Part shown: one piece after another, positions 33,883 to 43,518 of the stretch
How the letters are laid out: each line of letters opens with the position of its first letter
Position numbering within the stretch: position 1 is the stretch's first letter
From: Paenibacillus psychroresistens
GTDB lineage: Bacteria; Bacillota; Bacilli; Paenibacillales; NBRC-103111
Direction of reading: 5' to 3'
Length of the DNA: 64,000 nt
Assembly (NCBI RefSeq): GCF_009728935.1
Contig: NZ_CP034235.1
Coordinates: forward strand, 5,531,501-5,595,500
Translations under genes and position numbers: made by a program
The notes under the pieces: model-generated
The model's input: only the letters and a program-made list of their open reading frames with translations
Told to the model about the DNA's origin: nothing
Databases searched by the model: none

Positions 33883-35692
33883 TTTTATCCCCCCTTAGGT
33901 TCAATTCCAAGCGAATAACGGTACCAATACCTAGCTCGCTTTCAATGAAAACACCACTCGCCTTGCCATAGTAAAGCTGAATCGTTTCATGTACATGGTT
34001 TAATCCAATTCCAAACATGCCAGCTCTCTGCTCTGATGAGGTACGCAATAGTCCCGATATATGCTCTGGATTAATACCTAGACCATTATCCTTGATCCAA
34101 ATCAGCAAGGTCGTCTCACTCTCAGTTGATAACTCCATGGAGATATCAATTCTCCCCCCTTGTTCTTGCGGGGCAATTCCATGAAATACAGCATTCTCAA
34201 CGATAGGCTGGAGCAGCATTCGCGGGATTTCAAGATCCAATAAGCTTTCATCTACATTTGCAAATAAATGGATGTTATCTCCATACCTAAATTGCTGAAT
34301 GACCATGTATTTGTCCAGTAAGCCCAGCTCATCTCGAATCGAACTGAAAACACCGCTTTTTTCCATACTAGCTTCCATCAGCTGAACCAAGGAAGCGATC
34401 CCGTTATAGGCTTCATCATATTTTTGATACAACACCATCCAACGAATAGTCGAAAGCGTATTAAACAGAAAATGCGGGTTGATTTGATATCTTAGTGCTC
34501 TCATTTCGGCTTCGCGTTTTTTTGCTTCTTCTTCGTTAACCTGACCTATTAACAGTTCAATATGACCAACCATCTGATTGAATCGGCGGCTTAGCTGACC
34601 AATTTCATCCTGTGATCTTACATCTGTCCTTGCTTTCAAGTCACTTTTCCCGATTTGCGACATTTGATTCATTAATTCTTTTAGCGGCGATGTTATTCTA
34701 CGTGAAAAAAGCACGCCAATGACAAGCGCCGCAGCTAATAGCAGGCTTGAATACATCCATATTTTGAGTTGGATTTTTTGGATCCCCTCCAATACCTCTT
34801 GAATAGGTACTGTTCCAAGGATCGTCCAATCATTTTTCATATTCCGGGTGACGATATATTGATCAACATGATCCAGCTTCATCTCAAATTCATTTTCGAT
34901 ATTACGATTGGCAATAATCCACTTACCGAGCTCTGAATCAGCTAAGCTTTGGTTCCATTGCTCGCTAACCTCGGATATCATGATCTCGCCTCGATTGTTA
35001 ACAATCGTAAATTTGCCCGTTTTACCTAAGCGAATCCGTTGAATAGCATCCAAAATCAGCTTCCCATCCATATTAATTACAATGACACCTAACACTTCCC
35101 GTGTTTCTAAGTTACGCAGCGGTTTAATTAAAGTCAGCACTAGCTCGGTATTCTCACCGCCCCCACTGAATGGATCGTAGTGGAGCGGCAGCCATAAATC
35201 ATCCACCTTGCCATTTACCACATCGTTATACCAATCATGTTCCTTCAGCGTATAGCGCATCATTTTGGATTCATTAAACATACCGCTTCCCCAACTGTTC
35301 CCCTGCTCTTTAAGCAAGTAAATACTGCGAACAAAGGAGCTTGTGTACATCACATTATTCAAAATTTCATCTACAGAATCTTTGATATCCGTTTTTTGGT
35401 CGACAGATAGATTGCCTTTGGTTTCTGATATTATCACTTGCTGGATACGCGTATCATGAAAAATTTGCTGCCCCACGTCCGTACCTACAGTTAGAATCAA
35501 AGATAAATAGTCAGCTGACTGTTTAGCCGCTTGTTTAGTGGAAGCCCTTACATTTTCGCTTATTATGTCTGAAGTGGAGCCATAGTAGAAATAACTAATG
35601 ACTCCTATGGTGAATAGGAGCAGAGGGACAATTAAGAGCACAAGTTTAGTAGATAAATGGTTTAAAAATAATCTTGTAATAAAATGTCTCAT
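33872..35692 (-). CDS. Sensor histidine kinase, YesM type
   Basis: A 606-residue kinase: transmembrane helix (about 13-36), large extracytoplasmic Cache-like sensor (about 37-300), second helix (about 305-325), HAMP, His_kinase domain with the phospho-acceptor His in RYQINPHFLFNTLSTIRW, and HATPase with QPIVENAVFHG and IKDNGLGI. It pairs with the AraC-type regulator overlapping its end. Only 36 bases separate it from mutS2 upstream, so its promoter may lie inside mutS2 or it may be read through. The large ectodomain and coupled binding protein suggest extracellular sugar sensing. Confidence 0.92.
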   Translation of the reverse strand: MRHFITRLFLNHLSTKLVLLIVPLLLFTIGVISYFYYGSTSDIISENVRASTKQAAKQSADYLSLILTVGTDVGQQIFHDTRIQQVIISETKGNLSVDQKTDIKDSVDEILNNVMYTSSFVRSIYLLKEQGNSWGSGMFNESKMMRYTLKEHDWYNDVVNGKVDDLWLPLHYDPFSGGGENTELVLTLIKPLRNLETREVLGVIVINMDGKLILDAIQRIRLGKTGKFTIVNNRGEIMISEVSEQWNQSLADSELGKWIIANRNIENEFEMKLDHVDQYIVTRNMKNDWTILGTVPIQEVLEGIQKIQLKIWMYSSLLLAAALVIGVLFSRRITSPLKELMNQMSQIGKSDLKARTDVRSQDEIGQLSRRFNQMVGHIELLIGQVNEEEAKKREAEMRALRYQINPHFLFNTLSTIRWMVLYQKYDEAYNGIASLVQLMEASMEKSGVFSSIRDELGLLDKYMVIQQFRYGDNIHLFANVDESLLDLEIPRMLLQPIVENAVFHGIAPQEQGGRIDISMELSTESETTLLIWIKDNGLGINPEHISGLLRTSSEQRAGMFGIGLNHVHETIQLYYGKASGVFIESELGIGTVIRLELNLRGDKNDI

Positions 35693-35728
35693 CCTACCAC
35701 ACTTTCAGCAATATGATGAACTGCGAAT

Positions 35729-38095
35729 TTATTTAAGCTCCACTACTGTGACTCCATTACCGCCTTCACCATAGTTGCCTAGACGATAGCTTTTCACATT
35801 GCGATGCTTGCGCATATAATCCTGAATCCCGGATCTCAATACACCTGTACCCTTACCATGAATAATATAGACCTGACTTAAATTGGCTAGAAAAGACTCG
35901 TCCAGAAAACGATCGACTTCAATAATCGAATCGTCCAAATTAGCCCCACGTAAATCGAGCTCTGAACGTGTATGCTCATCTCGAGTCCGTTTCACGCCTG
36001 TCACTACATGCTGAACAGTCTTCTTGGACGCTGTACCACCACCTAAGGTGTCTAGATCAGCTAATGCTACTTTCATTTTCATCATACCTAACTGAACAAC
36101 TGCTTCTGTTCCGCTAACGATCTCAACAATTTGGCCTCTTTGACCGATGCTTGAAACAATCACATCGTCACCTGCTTGAAGCGCCTTTGGTTTCTTCGCT
36201 TGCTGTGTGGAACGATTCTTATCCTTCAGCTTAGGCACGGCTTCATCCAAACGTCGCTTCGCTTCGATAAGCACATGCTCCTTGACTGAGCTGCGTTCTT
36301 CCATTGCCAGCTTGCGCAAATCTGCGATGATTTGGTCCGCTTCGACTCTTGCCTTAGCAACCGCTTGAGCCGCATCTTTCTCTGCTTGCTCCATGAGCTT
36401 GGCGCGCTCTAGTTCAAACTTGACTTGCTCCTGCTCCAGCTTTCTAACCAGCTGTTCACCATCACGACGCAGCTGCTCAGCGATATGTCGTTCCGACTCT
36501 GCTACAAGCCTGTTCTCCTCCAGCGTCGCAATCATCGTTTCTACACGTTGGTCCTCTTCGTTAACCTGCCCGCGGGCATGATCGATGATCGTCTTGTCGA
36601 GACCGAGTCGCTCCGCAATCGCAAAGGCATTGCTGCGCCCAGGCACTCCAACCAATAAGCGGTAGGTGGGACTTAACGTTTGAATATCAAATTCCATACT
36701 GGCATTAATGATTCCGCTGCGCTCATAAGCGTATGCTTTAAGCTCACTATAATGGGTCGTAGCAATCATCCGGCTTCCCTTGCGATGGATATCTTCTAAT
36801 ATAGAGATCGCCAAAGCTGATCCTTCTGCTGGATCCGTTCCCGCACCGACTTCGTCTAGCAGCACCAAGCTTTTAGGCGTCATGTCGCGTAGGATATTAA
36901 TAATATTAGTCATATGACTGGAAAATGTACTTAAGTTTTGTTCGATACTTTGCTCATCGCCTATATCCGCATAAATCGCGTCGAATACACAAAGCTGACT
37001 TCCTTCCTCAGCAGGCACGAATAAACCAGACATCGCCATCAAACTTAGTAAACCTACCGTTTTCAAAGAAACGGTTTTACCACCTGTATTAGGTCCTGTT
37101 ACGATAATTGTCGAATAGTGATTGCCAATTTCCAAATCAAGCGGGACAACCGATTTATGTGGAATAAGGGGATGTCTGCCTTTACGCAGCTTAAGAAAGC
37201 CACGATCGTTCATAATGGGCAGCACTGCCTTCATCTCACGTGCTATCCCTGCTTTGGCAAACATGAAATCCAGCTCAGCCAGTACTATAAGATTAATTTT
37301 CATCGGTTCTGCTACTTCAGCTACCTGTGCCGTGAGCATTTGCAATATTTTCTCAATTTCTCGTTCTTCTTTGAGCTTGAGCTCGCGTAATTTATTATTA
37401 AGCACGACTACAGATTCAGGCTCGATGAATAAGGTAGCCCCTGATGCGGACTGATCATGAATAATCCCACCAAAATGACCCCGATATTCTTGTTTAACAG
37501 GAATAACATAACGGTCATTGCGCATAGTAAGAATACTATCCTGCAGCATTTTTTGAATGGATGGGGTTCGAATCATTTGATCCAGCTTTTCACGAGCCCG
37601 TGACTCCCCATTACGCAGTTCTTGACGAATCTTACTTAACTCTGAGCTTGCGCTATCCAAAACAGCTGCATTATCGTCAATACAATAACGAATAGCTTCT
37701 TCAACTGCCTTAGTTTCGGTCAATTCATTGCCAAGCTTGGCCAATAAGGGAATCGGATGATCCTCATGGACATTAAGAATAAACCGCTGTAATCTGCGGG
37801 CTCCACTCATCGTATTCGCAATATCAAGCAGCTCAGTGGGATTAAGTGTCCCGGCAATTTCTGATCGACGTATGGATGCATGAACATCACGGATTCCACC
37901 AAACGGTGCTGATCCTTTTAACCGAATGACATGTGCGGCCTCATCGGTCGCTTGCAAACGTTGCTTAACTTCCGTAAGCTCTGGACTTGGCTCTAGCTTC
38001 TCAACCCAAGCCTTCCCTAACGAAGTAGCCGCATAGCCAGAAAGTGTATGTAAAATCTTACCGTATTCTAAAGTTTTAATAATCTTAGTATTCAC
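35729..38095 (-). CDS. mutS2: MutS2 endonuclease/ATPase
   Basis: A 788-residue MutS2: MutS-type core with Walker A GPNTGGKTVSLKTVG and Walker B VLLDEVGAGTDPAEG, an ATTHYSELK segment, a long coiled-coil region (about 510-625), a KOW-like segment and a C-terminal Smr domain (about 710-788; LDLRGANLDDSI, IIHGKGTGVLR) with nuclease activity in the family. MutS2 acts in recombination control and, in Bacillus, in rescue of collided ribosomes rather than mismatch repair. The start is GTG, nine bases after GGAGG; an ATG overlapping the site is immediately followed by a stop. Confidence 0.93.
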   Translation of the reverse strand: MNTKIIKTLEYGKILHTLSGYAATSLGKAWVEKLEPSPELTEVKQRLQATDEAAHVIRLKGSAPFGGIRDVHASIRRSEIAGTLNPTELLDIANTMSGARRLQRFILNVHEDHPIPLLAKLGNELTETKAVEEAIRYCIDDNAAVLDSASSELSKIRQELRNGESRAREKLDQMIRTPSIQKMLQDSILTMRNDRYVIPVKQEYRGHFGGIIHDQSASGATLFIEPESVVVLNNKLRELKLKEEREIEKILQMLTAQVAEVAEPMKINLIVLAELDFMFAKAGIAREMKAVLPIMNDRGFLKLRKGRHPLIPHKSVVPLDLEIGNHYSTIIVTGPNTGGKTVSLKTVGLLSLMAMSGLFVPAEEGSQLCVFDAIYADIGDEQSIEQNLSTFSSHMTNIINILRDMTPKSLVLLDEVGAGTDPAEGSALAISILEDIHRKGSRMIATTHYSELKAYAYERSGIINASMEFDIQTLSPTYRLLVGVPGRSNAFAIAERLGLDKTIIDHARGQVNEEDQRVETMIATLEENRLVAESERHIAEQLRRDGEQLVRKLEQEQVKFELERAKLMEQAEKDAAQAVAKARVEADQIIADLRKLAMEERSSVKEHVLIEAKRRLDEAVPKLKDKNRSTQQAKKPKALQAGDDVIVSSIGQRGQIVEIVSGTEAVVQLGMMKMKVALADLDTLGGGTASKKTVQHVVTGVKRTRDEHTRSELDLRGANLDDSIIEVDRFLDESFLANLSQVYIIHGKGTGVLRSGIQDYMRKHRNVKSYRLGNYGEGGNGVTVVELK

Positions 38096-38300
38096 GAATT
38101 CATCCCTCCAACGATAATGCCACTGCAGCTCAATAATGACGATCTACTTTAGCATAACCATTATATCCAAATCCCCAGCTTTCCGCCATTCGAGAAAATC
38201 ATTTTAATTAAAATTTCCTTGGGATCACCTCCCTTGAATGGTTATAATTCTGTTGGAAATACTATATTAAGTAATATATCTAGAAAAGGAGGTTTCTTCG

Positions 38301-38666
38301 ATGCATATTCTTGGTGCCATAGTTAGGTTCATCATATCCGCTATAGTTTTAATGATTGTAGGATGGATTGTGCCTAATTTCTCAGTCGGCGGCTTTTGGA
38401 GTGCTTTATTCTTGGCAATTGCCATAGCCGTAATCGGGTGGATTATTGAAGGGATTTTCGGCAAAAATGTATCCCCTTTCGGCAGGGGAATTGTCGGATT
38501 TCTCGTAAGTGCATTCGTCATTTGGTTGGCTCAGTTCATCGTAGGTGGTGTGGACGTTACCATGATCGGTGCCATAATCGCTGCGTTGGTGATCGGGATT
38601 ATCGATTTATTCGTCCCCATCAGCGTATTTAAAGACAACGATCATCGTAAACGCACCGTAAAGTAA
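38301..38666 (+). CDS. Holin-like (phage_holin_4_2/YvlD-type) membrane protein
   Basis: A 121-residue protein with four transmembrane helices and Gly-rich turns, including VPNFSVGGFWSALFLA and FVPISVF near the end, matching the phage_holin_4_2 family (YvlD-like). Despite the name, chromosomal members are not phage genes; they are often linked to envelope stress. It has a strong AAGGAGG site and its own terminator, so it is monocistronic. Function unknown. Confidence 0.82.
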   Translation: MHILGAIVRFIISAIVLMIVGWIVPNFSVGGFWSALFLAIAIAVIGWIIEGIFGKNVSPFGRGIVGFLVSAFVIWLAQFIVGGVDVTMIGAIIAALVIGIIDLFVPISVFKDNDHRKRTVK

Positions 38667-38696
38667 GTTATCTTCAAAATAACCATGGCCTTGGCT

Positions 38697-38720
38697 GCCG
38701 CCTTAACCGGCGGTTTTTTT
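38697..38720 (+). terminator. Terminator of the holin-like gene
   Basis: CCGCC-TTAACC-GGCGG stem followed by seven T, 30 bases after the stop at 38666. Confidence 0.88.
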
Positions 38721-38846
38721 CTGTTCACAAATTGTCATTTTCACAGTAATCAACTAAAGATTCATTAGTTTGTCACTGCAAATATTAATAGTTAGGAGTA
38801 TGATAATTGAGTAGTTAAATTAATTATTAAAAGGGAGTTTATAACC

Positions 38847-39245
38847 ATGAAGAAATTATTAAGTTTACTCTTAGTCCTAACCTTAGTGTTTGCATTATCC
38901 GCTTGCGGAAGTAAGAAGGACGATGCAGCAGACGCCATAGTAGATCCTGCAGAAGCAGTTGGTACAACAGAAGCCTCAACAGAGCTTATATTCAAAGCAA
39001 GTAAGGAAACCTTTAAATTCGATAAAGAAGAATACACGATTAAAAAAGGTGAAACGATCAAATTGACTTTGGTCAATGAATCCGGAACTCATGCACTGAG
39101 AATCGATAAACTTAAAGTTAATTTGAAAGAAGGCAAAATGAGCCAGATCATTACACCTGATGAAGCTGGGACTTATACGATCAGCTGCAGCTTCCCTTGT
39201 GGTGGCGGCCATATGAACATGAAAGCAAAGTTAATTGTAGTTTAA
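38847..39245 (+). CDS. Cupredoxin lipoprotein with a CuA-type copper site
   Basis: A 132-residue lipoprotein (lipobox LSAC, Cys20) with a single cupredoxin domain (about 45-132). The complete ligand set of a binuclear CuA centre is visible: His82 in NESGTHALRI, then Cys114, Cys118, His122 and Met125 in CSFPCGGGHMNM (C-x3-C-x3-H-x2-M). CuA normally belongs to cytochrome oxidase subunit II or N2O reductase, but there is no membrane hairpin or other oxidase gene here. It could be an electron carrier or a copper donor at the outer membrane face. Monocistronic, with its own terminator. Confidence 0.85.
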   Translation: MKKLLSLLLVLTLVFALSACGSKKDDAADAIVDPAEAVGTTEASTELIFKASKETFKFDKEEYTIKKGETIKLTLVNESGTHALRIDKLKVNLKEGKMSQIITPDEAGTYTISCSFPCGGGHMNMKAKLIVV

Positions 39246-39259
39246 AGCTTTAGAAAAAT

Positions 39260-39296
39260 AGCCACCTCTGAAATTCAGAGATGGCTGTTTTTTTAT
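39260..39296 (+). terminator. Terminator of the cupredoxin gene
   Basis: AGCCA-CCTCTGAA / TTCAGAG-TGGCT stem followed by T-run, directly after the stop at 39245. Confidence 0.88.
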
Positions 39297-39326
39297 TTAT
39301 TATAGATCTAAATTACTTATGTAGGG

Positions 39327-39794
39327 TCAATTTTTTGCATTCTTAAGCCGATTAATTTCAAATTCATGCTGAGTGGTTTTTTGTGAGAGCAAACGAAAAT
39401 CGTGCTGGATATTAACAATGTCCTTCTTCATGTTCTCCATTTCATTCTGTTTGCTAATAACCGTTCCAACCATAGTAACTAGTTGAGTCACGATATTTTC
39501 AATTTGCATAATTGAATTATCAATTTTATTAAAGCGTGCATTGTTGCTCTTATCTGTTTCATTGAAACGAGCATTAAACTTTTTATCTGACTCATCGAAT
39601 AGAGCATTAAACTTTTTCTCAGATTCATCGAATCGGGTATTAAATTTTTTCTCTGATTCATCGAATCGAGCATTAGTTCTTTTATCTGATTCATCGAATC
39701 GAGCATTAGTTCCTTTCTGTAATTCATCCATTTTTTATAAAATTGCAGTTTGGCCTTTTGACAATTCATCTAGTTTAGCTAAAATTTCTTGCAT
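39327..39794 (-). pseudogene. Hendecad coiled-coil protein gene with an in-frame stop
   Basis: The coding frame begins at ATG 39794 behind AAGGAG and reads MQEILAKLDELSKGQTAIL, then TAA at codon 20 (39735-39737), then continues in the same frame as KMDELQKGTNARF to the end at 39327. One base change (AAA to TAA) would explain the stop. The downstream part (134 residues from ATG 39731) contains six 11-residue repeats of the type NARFDESDKRT, a hendecad coiled coil, then a second helix-rich segment. It may be a pseudogene, or the second part may be reinitiated at 39731. No function assigned; similar small coiled-coil proteins are common in the genus. Confidence 0.7.
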
Positions 39795-40070
39795 CCCGAT
39801 CACACTCCTTAGAATTTTATTGTACCATATTCTGATCAGTTTGAAACCATCAATAGAAGAATCAAAAGATAATCTCAATAACCATATTATAGCATAATTA
39901 GTGAATTGTACAAACGCATGTTCGATTTTTATGATTCTGAGCGAAGGGGATAACTGTCAAAAGCGACTGACTTTATATCCTTCAATATATACTTAGAGCT
40001 TCGTTCTATTTTGAATTTTTGGTGAATTATGGTATGGTAAGCTTTATTTTCATTAGGAAGGCGAGGAAGC

Positions 40071-41339
40071 ATGTTTACACTACAGAACACAAGTCGGTCA
40101 ACCAAACTCACGCTTTTTATTATTATGGCTTTTGTATTTATTATTAGCTTGGGTATTGTGCTTTATTATGGAGATCATTTCTTATTAGGGACTTATGAAA
40201 AATTAAATAATGATGATGTTAAATATGTGAACAGCGCAAGACTCTTAATCAATGAGCATGTGCTTGCTTATAACAGCGGTCATAAACCTTCGACTTTTAT
40301 TATGCCAGGAGTACCTTTAATTGTCTCCGGTTTAATGCTGATCTTCGGACAGCATGACGGTGGAGTTATTGCTTATCGCATCGTCAACGTGATACTGCAG
40401 ACAGGCTCTATCTATTTATTGTTCTGTCTAGGCCGTTACGTGTTTAACAGCCGTGTCGCCTTAATTGCTTGTGTCCTAAGCGCGCTCTACTTACCCGATT
40501 ATTTCTCTTCCGGTGTTGTATTGTCCGAGTCTTGGTTTAAACCGATTTTTATGCTCCTGATTTGTTTTACGCTTGTTGCATTAGACAAAAAGCAGCTGCG
40601 TTATTATTTTATCGTCGCTTTATTGCTGACCTTCGCTTGTTATTTCAAGCCGCAAACCATTTTATTCTCGGTAGTGATTGCTTTTATTTGGCTCCTTAGG
40701 AAATATACTTGGCGTCAGATGATTACTTATACACTGGTGATCGCTGTTACTTTCTGTATCTTGATGTCTCCATGGTGGATTCGCAATTATGTTACCTTCG
40801 GTCACTGGGTGACGTTCACGGAATCTGCTGGCAATCCGTTATTGCAGGGTGCTTTCATTAATGGCAATCCTCCGTCAGCTGGATTTTACGAAAAATACCC
40901 GCAATATACGAGCAAAACCTTATTCCAAGGCGGCGATAAGAATCAAGTTATCACTGCAAAAAGAATTATGTTATATGGTTTGTACTATGAGCCGGTTGCC
41001 TATTTAAAATGGTATCTAATTGAAAAACCAAAATCGCTCTATAAATGGCCTTATTATTGGAAGGATATTTTTGGTGTCACTAAGGCTGCAATGGATAAAA
41101 TTCAATACTATTTAGCAATTGTTGGGGCATTGGGGATTGTGCTCAGTTTGATAAAAAGACAGGGTAAAACACTGCTCGTATTACTTTCTTTTACTTATTT
41201 TACATTAGTCTATTTCCCATTCGTTACCTTCTCACGCTACGGATATCCCAATGTTTTCATTCTCATCCTTTTTATCGCTTATCTGCTGTACTTTGTTTAT
41301 CAACTATTACCTGGCAGAAAGGTGACAGCTGATGTTTAG
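40071..41339 (+). CDS. Multi-pass membrane glycosyltransferase (GT39/PMT-like), first copy
   Basis: A 422-residue protein with about 10 hydrophobic segments. The start has a helix followed by an acidic loop (YEKLNNDDVKYVNSA) where GT-C enzymes carry their catalytic Asp, then PGVPLI and later short loops. This resembles the dolichyl-phosphate-mannose or glycosyltransferase 39 (PMT_2) superfamily, which transfers sugars from lipid-linked donors outside the membrane. The acceptor is unknown; surface proteins such as the SLH set could be glycosylated, but this is speculation. It is paralogous to the next gene, which overlaps its end by 8 bases. Confidence 0.75.
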   Translation: MFTLQNTSRSTKLTLFIIMAFVFIISLGIVLYYGDHFLLGTYEKLNNDDVKYVNSARLLINEHVLAYNSGHKPSTFIMPGVPLIVSGLMLIFGQHDGGVIAYRIVNVILQTGSIYLLFCLGRYVFNSRVALIACVLSALYLPDYFSSGVVLSESWFKPIFMLLICFTLVALDKKQLRYYFIVALLLTFACYFKPQTILFSVVIAFIWLLRKYTWRQMITYTLVIAVTFCILMSPWWIRNYVTFGHWVTFTESAGNPLLQGAFINGNPPSAGFYEKYPQYTSKTLFQGGDKNQVITAKRIMLYGLYYEPVAYLKWYLIEKPKSLYKWPYYWKDIFGVTKAAMDKIQYYLAIVGALGIVLSLIKRQGKTLLVLLSFTYFTLVYFPFVTFSRYGYPNVFILILFIAYLLYFVYQLLPGRKVTADV

Positions 41340-42624
41340 TATGCTGGAAGAAAGCCGGAGGACAAAGCTTTGGTTGGCGATAATGATGGCCTTTGTATTT
41401 GTTGCAAGCTTAAGCATTGTACTTTTTTACGGGGATCACTTTTTACTGGGGACTTATGAGAAGCTGAATAATGATGATGTCAAGTACGTCAACAGCGCCA
41501 AAATATTGCTCAATTACCATACACTTGCCTACAACAGCGGAACGAAGCCTACTGCATTCATCATGCCAGGTGTTCCGCTAATCCTCTCGGGTCTAATGCT
41601 GATTTTTGGGCAAAACGATACCGCTGTTATGGCCTATCGCGTTCTCCAAGCCACTCTACAGTCAGGCTCTATTTTCTTGTTGTTCGTGCTTGCACGTTAC
41701 GTGCTTAACAGCCGAATTGCCATGATTGTTTGTGCGATCAGTTGTTTTTACTTGCCCGATTATTTTACAGCAGGAGTGATCCTCTCAGAGGCATGGTTTA
41801 AAACAATTTTCATGCTGCTGCTAACTTTTACGATAGTTGCCATTGAAAAACGTCAGCTTCGCTACTACATTATTGTCGCTGTTTTTTTAGCAATGGCTTG
41901 TTATTTTAAACCGCAAGCGGTGCTTTATCCAATCGTTTTTGCAATACCTTGGTTCATGCACAAATATTCTTGGAAGCAAATGATTAGCTTTACGATGGTG
42001 ATTATTGTAACCTTTTGTCTACTTTTAACGCCATGGTGGGTGAGGAATTATGAGAGCTTCGGCAAGTGGATTCCGTTTACTAATTCAGCGGGAAGCCCCT
42101 TTTTGCAGGGTGCTCTAATATTTGATAAACTGCCATCCGATGGATTTTTTGTCCAATACCCTCAATATACGCCAAAAAATATACTTCTCGGTTCCGAAGA
42201 AGCCAAAGTTGTAACCGCAAAGCGGATCCTTTATTATGGCTTGACTCATGAACCTTTGAAATATCTCGCTTGGCATACTGTAATTAAAACAGCTTTATTG
42301 TATATTGCTCCATTTTACTGGAAGCCTATTTTGGGTATCCATTATCCAGTTATGATTACTTTTCAGATCATCATGTTTTTTATGGCTATTATGGGTATCG
42401 TGCTAAGCTTTATTCAGAAAAAAGCGAAAAAGCTAGTCATTCTGCTCGCTTTCTCCTATTTCACGCTAATTTATTTGCCGTTTGTTACCTTTGACCGATA
42501 TGGGTATCCCAATCACTTTATTCTGCTTATTTTTGCAGCTTTTTGCGGTGAAAGACTTTTTTCAAATTATAAAACAAGAAGAAATCTGCATCAATCACTA
42601 AGGCAAGCGCGTGGAGAAGCATAA
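41332..42624 (+). CDS. Multi-pass membrane glycosyltransferase (GT39/PMT-like), second copy
   Basis: A 430-residue close paralog of the upstream gene with the same membrane pattern and the conserved loop YEKLNNDDVKYVNSA. Many blocks are identical between the copies (DHFLLGTYEKLNNDD, IMPGVPLI, PYWKPI-like segments differ). The ATG lies inside the upstream gene's last codons, so translation is coupled. The pair is a tandem duplication that has kept both frames intact, suggesting different acceptors or a hetero-oligomer. Confidence 0.75.
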   Translation: MFSMLEESRRTKLWLAIMMAFVFVASLSIVLFYGDHFLLGTYEKLNNDDVKYVNSAKILLNYHTLAYNSGTKPTAFIMPGVPLILSGLMLIFGQNDTAVMAYRVLQATLQSGSIFLLFVLARYVLNSRIAMIVCAISCFYLPDYFTAGVILSEAWFKTIFMLLLTFTIVAIEKRQLRYYIIVAVFLAMACYFKPQAVLYPIVFAIPWFMHKYSWKQMISFTMVIIVTFCLLLTPWWVRNYESFGKWIPFTNSAGSPFLQGALIFDKLPSDGFFVQYPQYTPKNILLGSEEAKVVTAKRILYYGLTHEPLKYLAWHTVIKTALLYIAPFYWKPILGIHYPVMITFQIIMFFMAIMGIVLSFIQKKAKKLVILLAFSYFTLIYLPFVTFDRYGYPNHFILLIFAAFCGERLFSNYKTRRNLHQSLRQARGEA

Positions 42625-43460
42625 ATAAAACGTTCGAAACGCGCCATGACATGGAATTTTTGCTCCGGATAATGCTCATACAAGTAATCGACAAAATAAC
42701 CCGGCTTCTCCGAATTTGCAGCAAAAACATCATAATGTAATGGGATAACAGTATCAAAGCCAACTGCAAAGGCTAATTCTCCCGCTTCACGATAATTCAT
42801 GTTTCCAACTAACCCTTTAGCATTACGGAATGCATCTCGACCATTTATAGGCAGCATGCCCAGATCGATAGCTTCTGCTTTCAGGAGCTCGATCATTCCT
42901 GGATAAATGGTTGTATCTCCTGCGTGATAAAGTGTTACCCCATTTAATTCGATAATATAACCAACATAACGATGTCCTAGCTCAGGATGTTCTTCCAGCT
43001 GTTCATGAGCCGCTGGAATGGGCTTGATTCTCAAATCCCCTTGGCCCCACCATTCTCCTGTGCGAGCATCGATAATTTGCTGCGTGTTTATCCCTAAATC
43101 TATGAGCTTGTTTCTGCAAAAAGCAGGCGCTAGATATGTCGTTTGTGGACTTTCCTGACTCATGATGCTTAGTGTCCCCGGATCCAAATGATCCTCATGT
43201 TCATGAGTAATTAGACAAAACTCGGCATTCGTTATATCCAGGGGTGAGAATGGAGCAGGGAATGCGCGAACGGCCCCGAATTGAACCTCCAAATAATCAG
43301 AGACAAAAGGATCTACATAAACAATGGTATCCCCTCCCTTGATTACCACACTTTCTTGTCCTAAAAACCAAATGGCTAGCATACCTGGTGGAACTACCGT
43401 ACGATTCATTTCTACAATTAAACTGCTGCCTGAGCGACCTGTTTTCATATTCAACTCCAT
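42591..43460 (-). CDS. MBL-fold metal-dependent hydrolase (UlaG-like)
   Basis: A 289-residue cytoplasmic hydrolase. Metal ligands: THEHEDH (His86, His88, Asp90, His91), a His in AAHEQ, Asp in YHAGDTT and the His in PLHYDVF. This is the pattern of UlaG-type L-ascorbate-6-phosphate lactonases and related phosphodiesterase-like enzymes. There are no ula transporter genes nearby, so the physiological substrate is open. ATG after AGGAGG. Its 3' end overlaps the convergent glycosyltransferase gene by 34 bases. Confidence 0.85.
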   Translation of the reverse strand: MELNMKTGRSGSSLIVEMNRTVVPPGMLAIWFLGQESVVIKGGDTIVYVDPFVSDYLEVQFGAVRAFPAPFSPLDITNAEFCLITHEHEDHLDPGTLSIMSQESPQTTYLAPAFCRNKLIDLGINTQQIIDARTGEWWGQGDLRIKPIPAAHEQLEEHPELGHRYVGYIIELNGVTLYHAGDTTIYPGMIELLKAEAIDLGMLPINGRDAFRNAKGLVGNMNYREAGELAFAVGFDTVIPLHYDVFAANSEKPGYFVDYLYEHYPEQKFHVMARFERFIYASPRACLSD

Positions 43461-43518
43461 TTTTCATAACCTCCTTTTTGTAGTTCACGCTGTTTATATA
43501 AGAGACTGTAGACATATT

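Noticed and set aside
38301-38666. Holin-like gene as evidence for a prophage.
   Set aside because: The family is widespread on chromosomes, and there are no lysis, integrase or structural phage genes near it.
39541-39731. 33-bp periodic sequence resembling a repeat array or CRISPR.
   Set aside because: The repeats lack distinct spacers and follow the reading frame of an 11-residue coiled-coil repeat; it is coding repetition.
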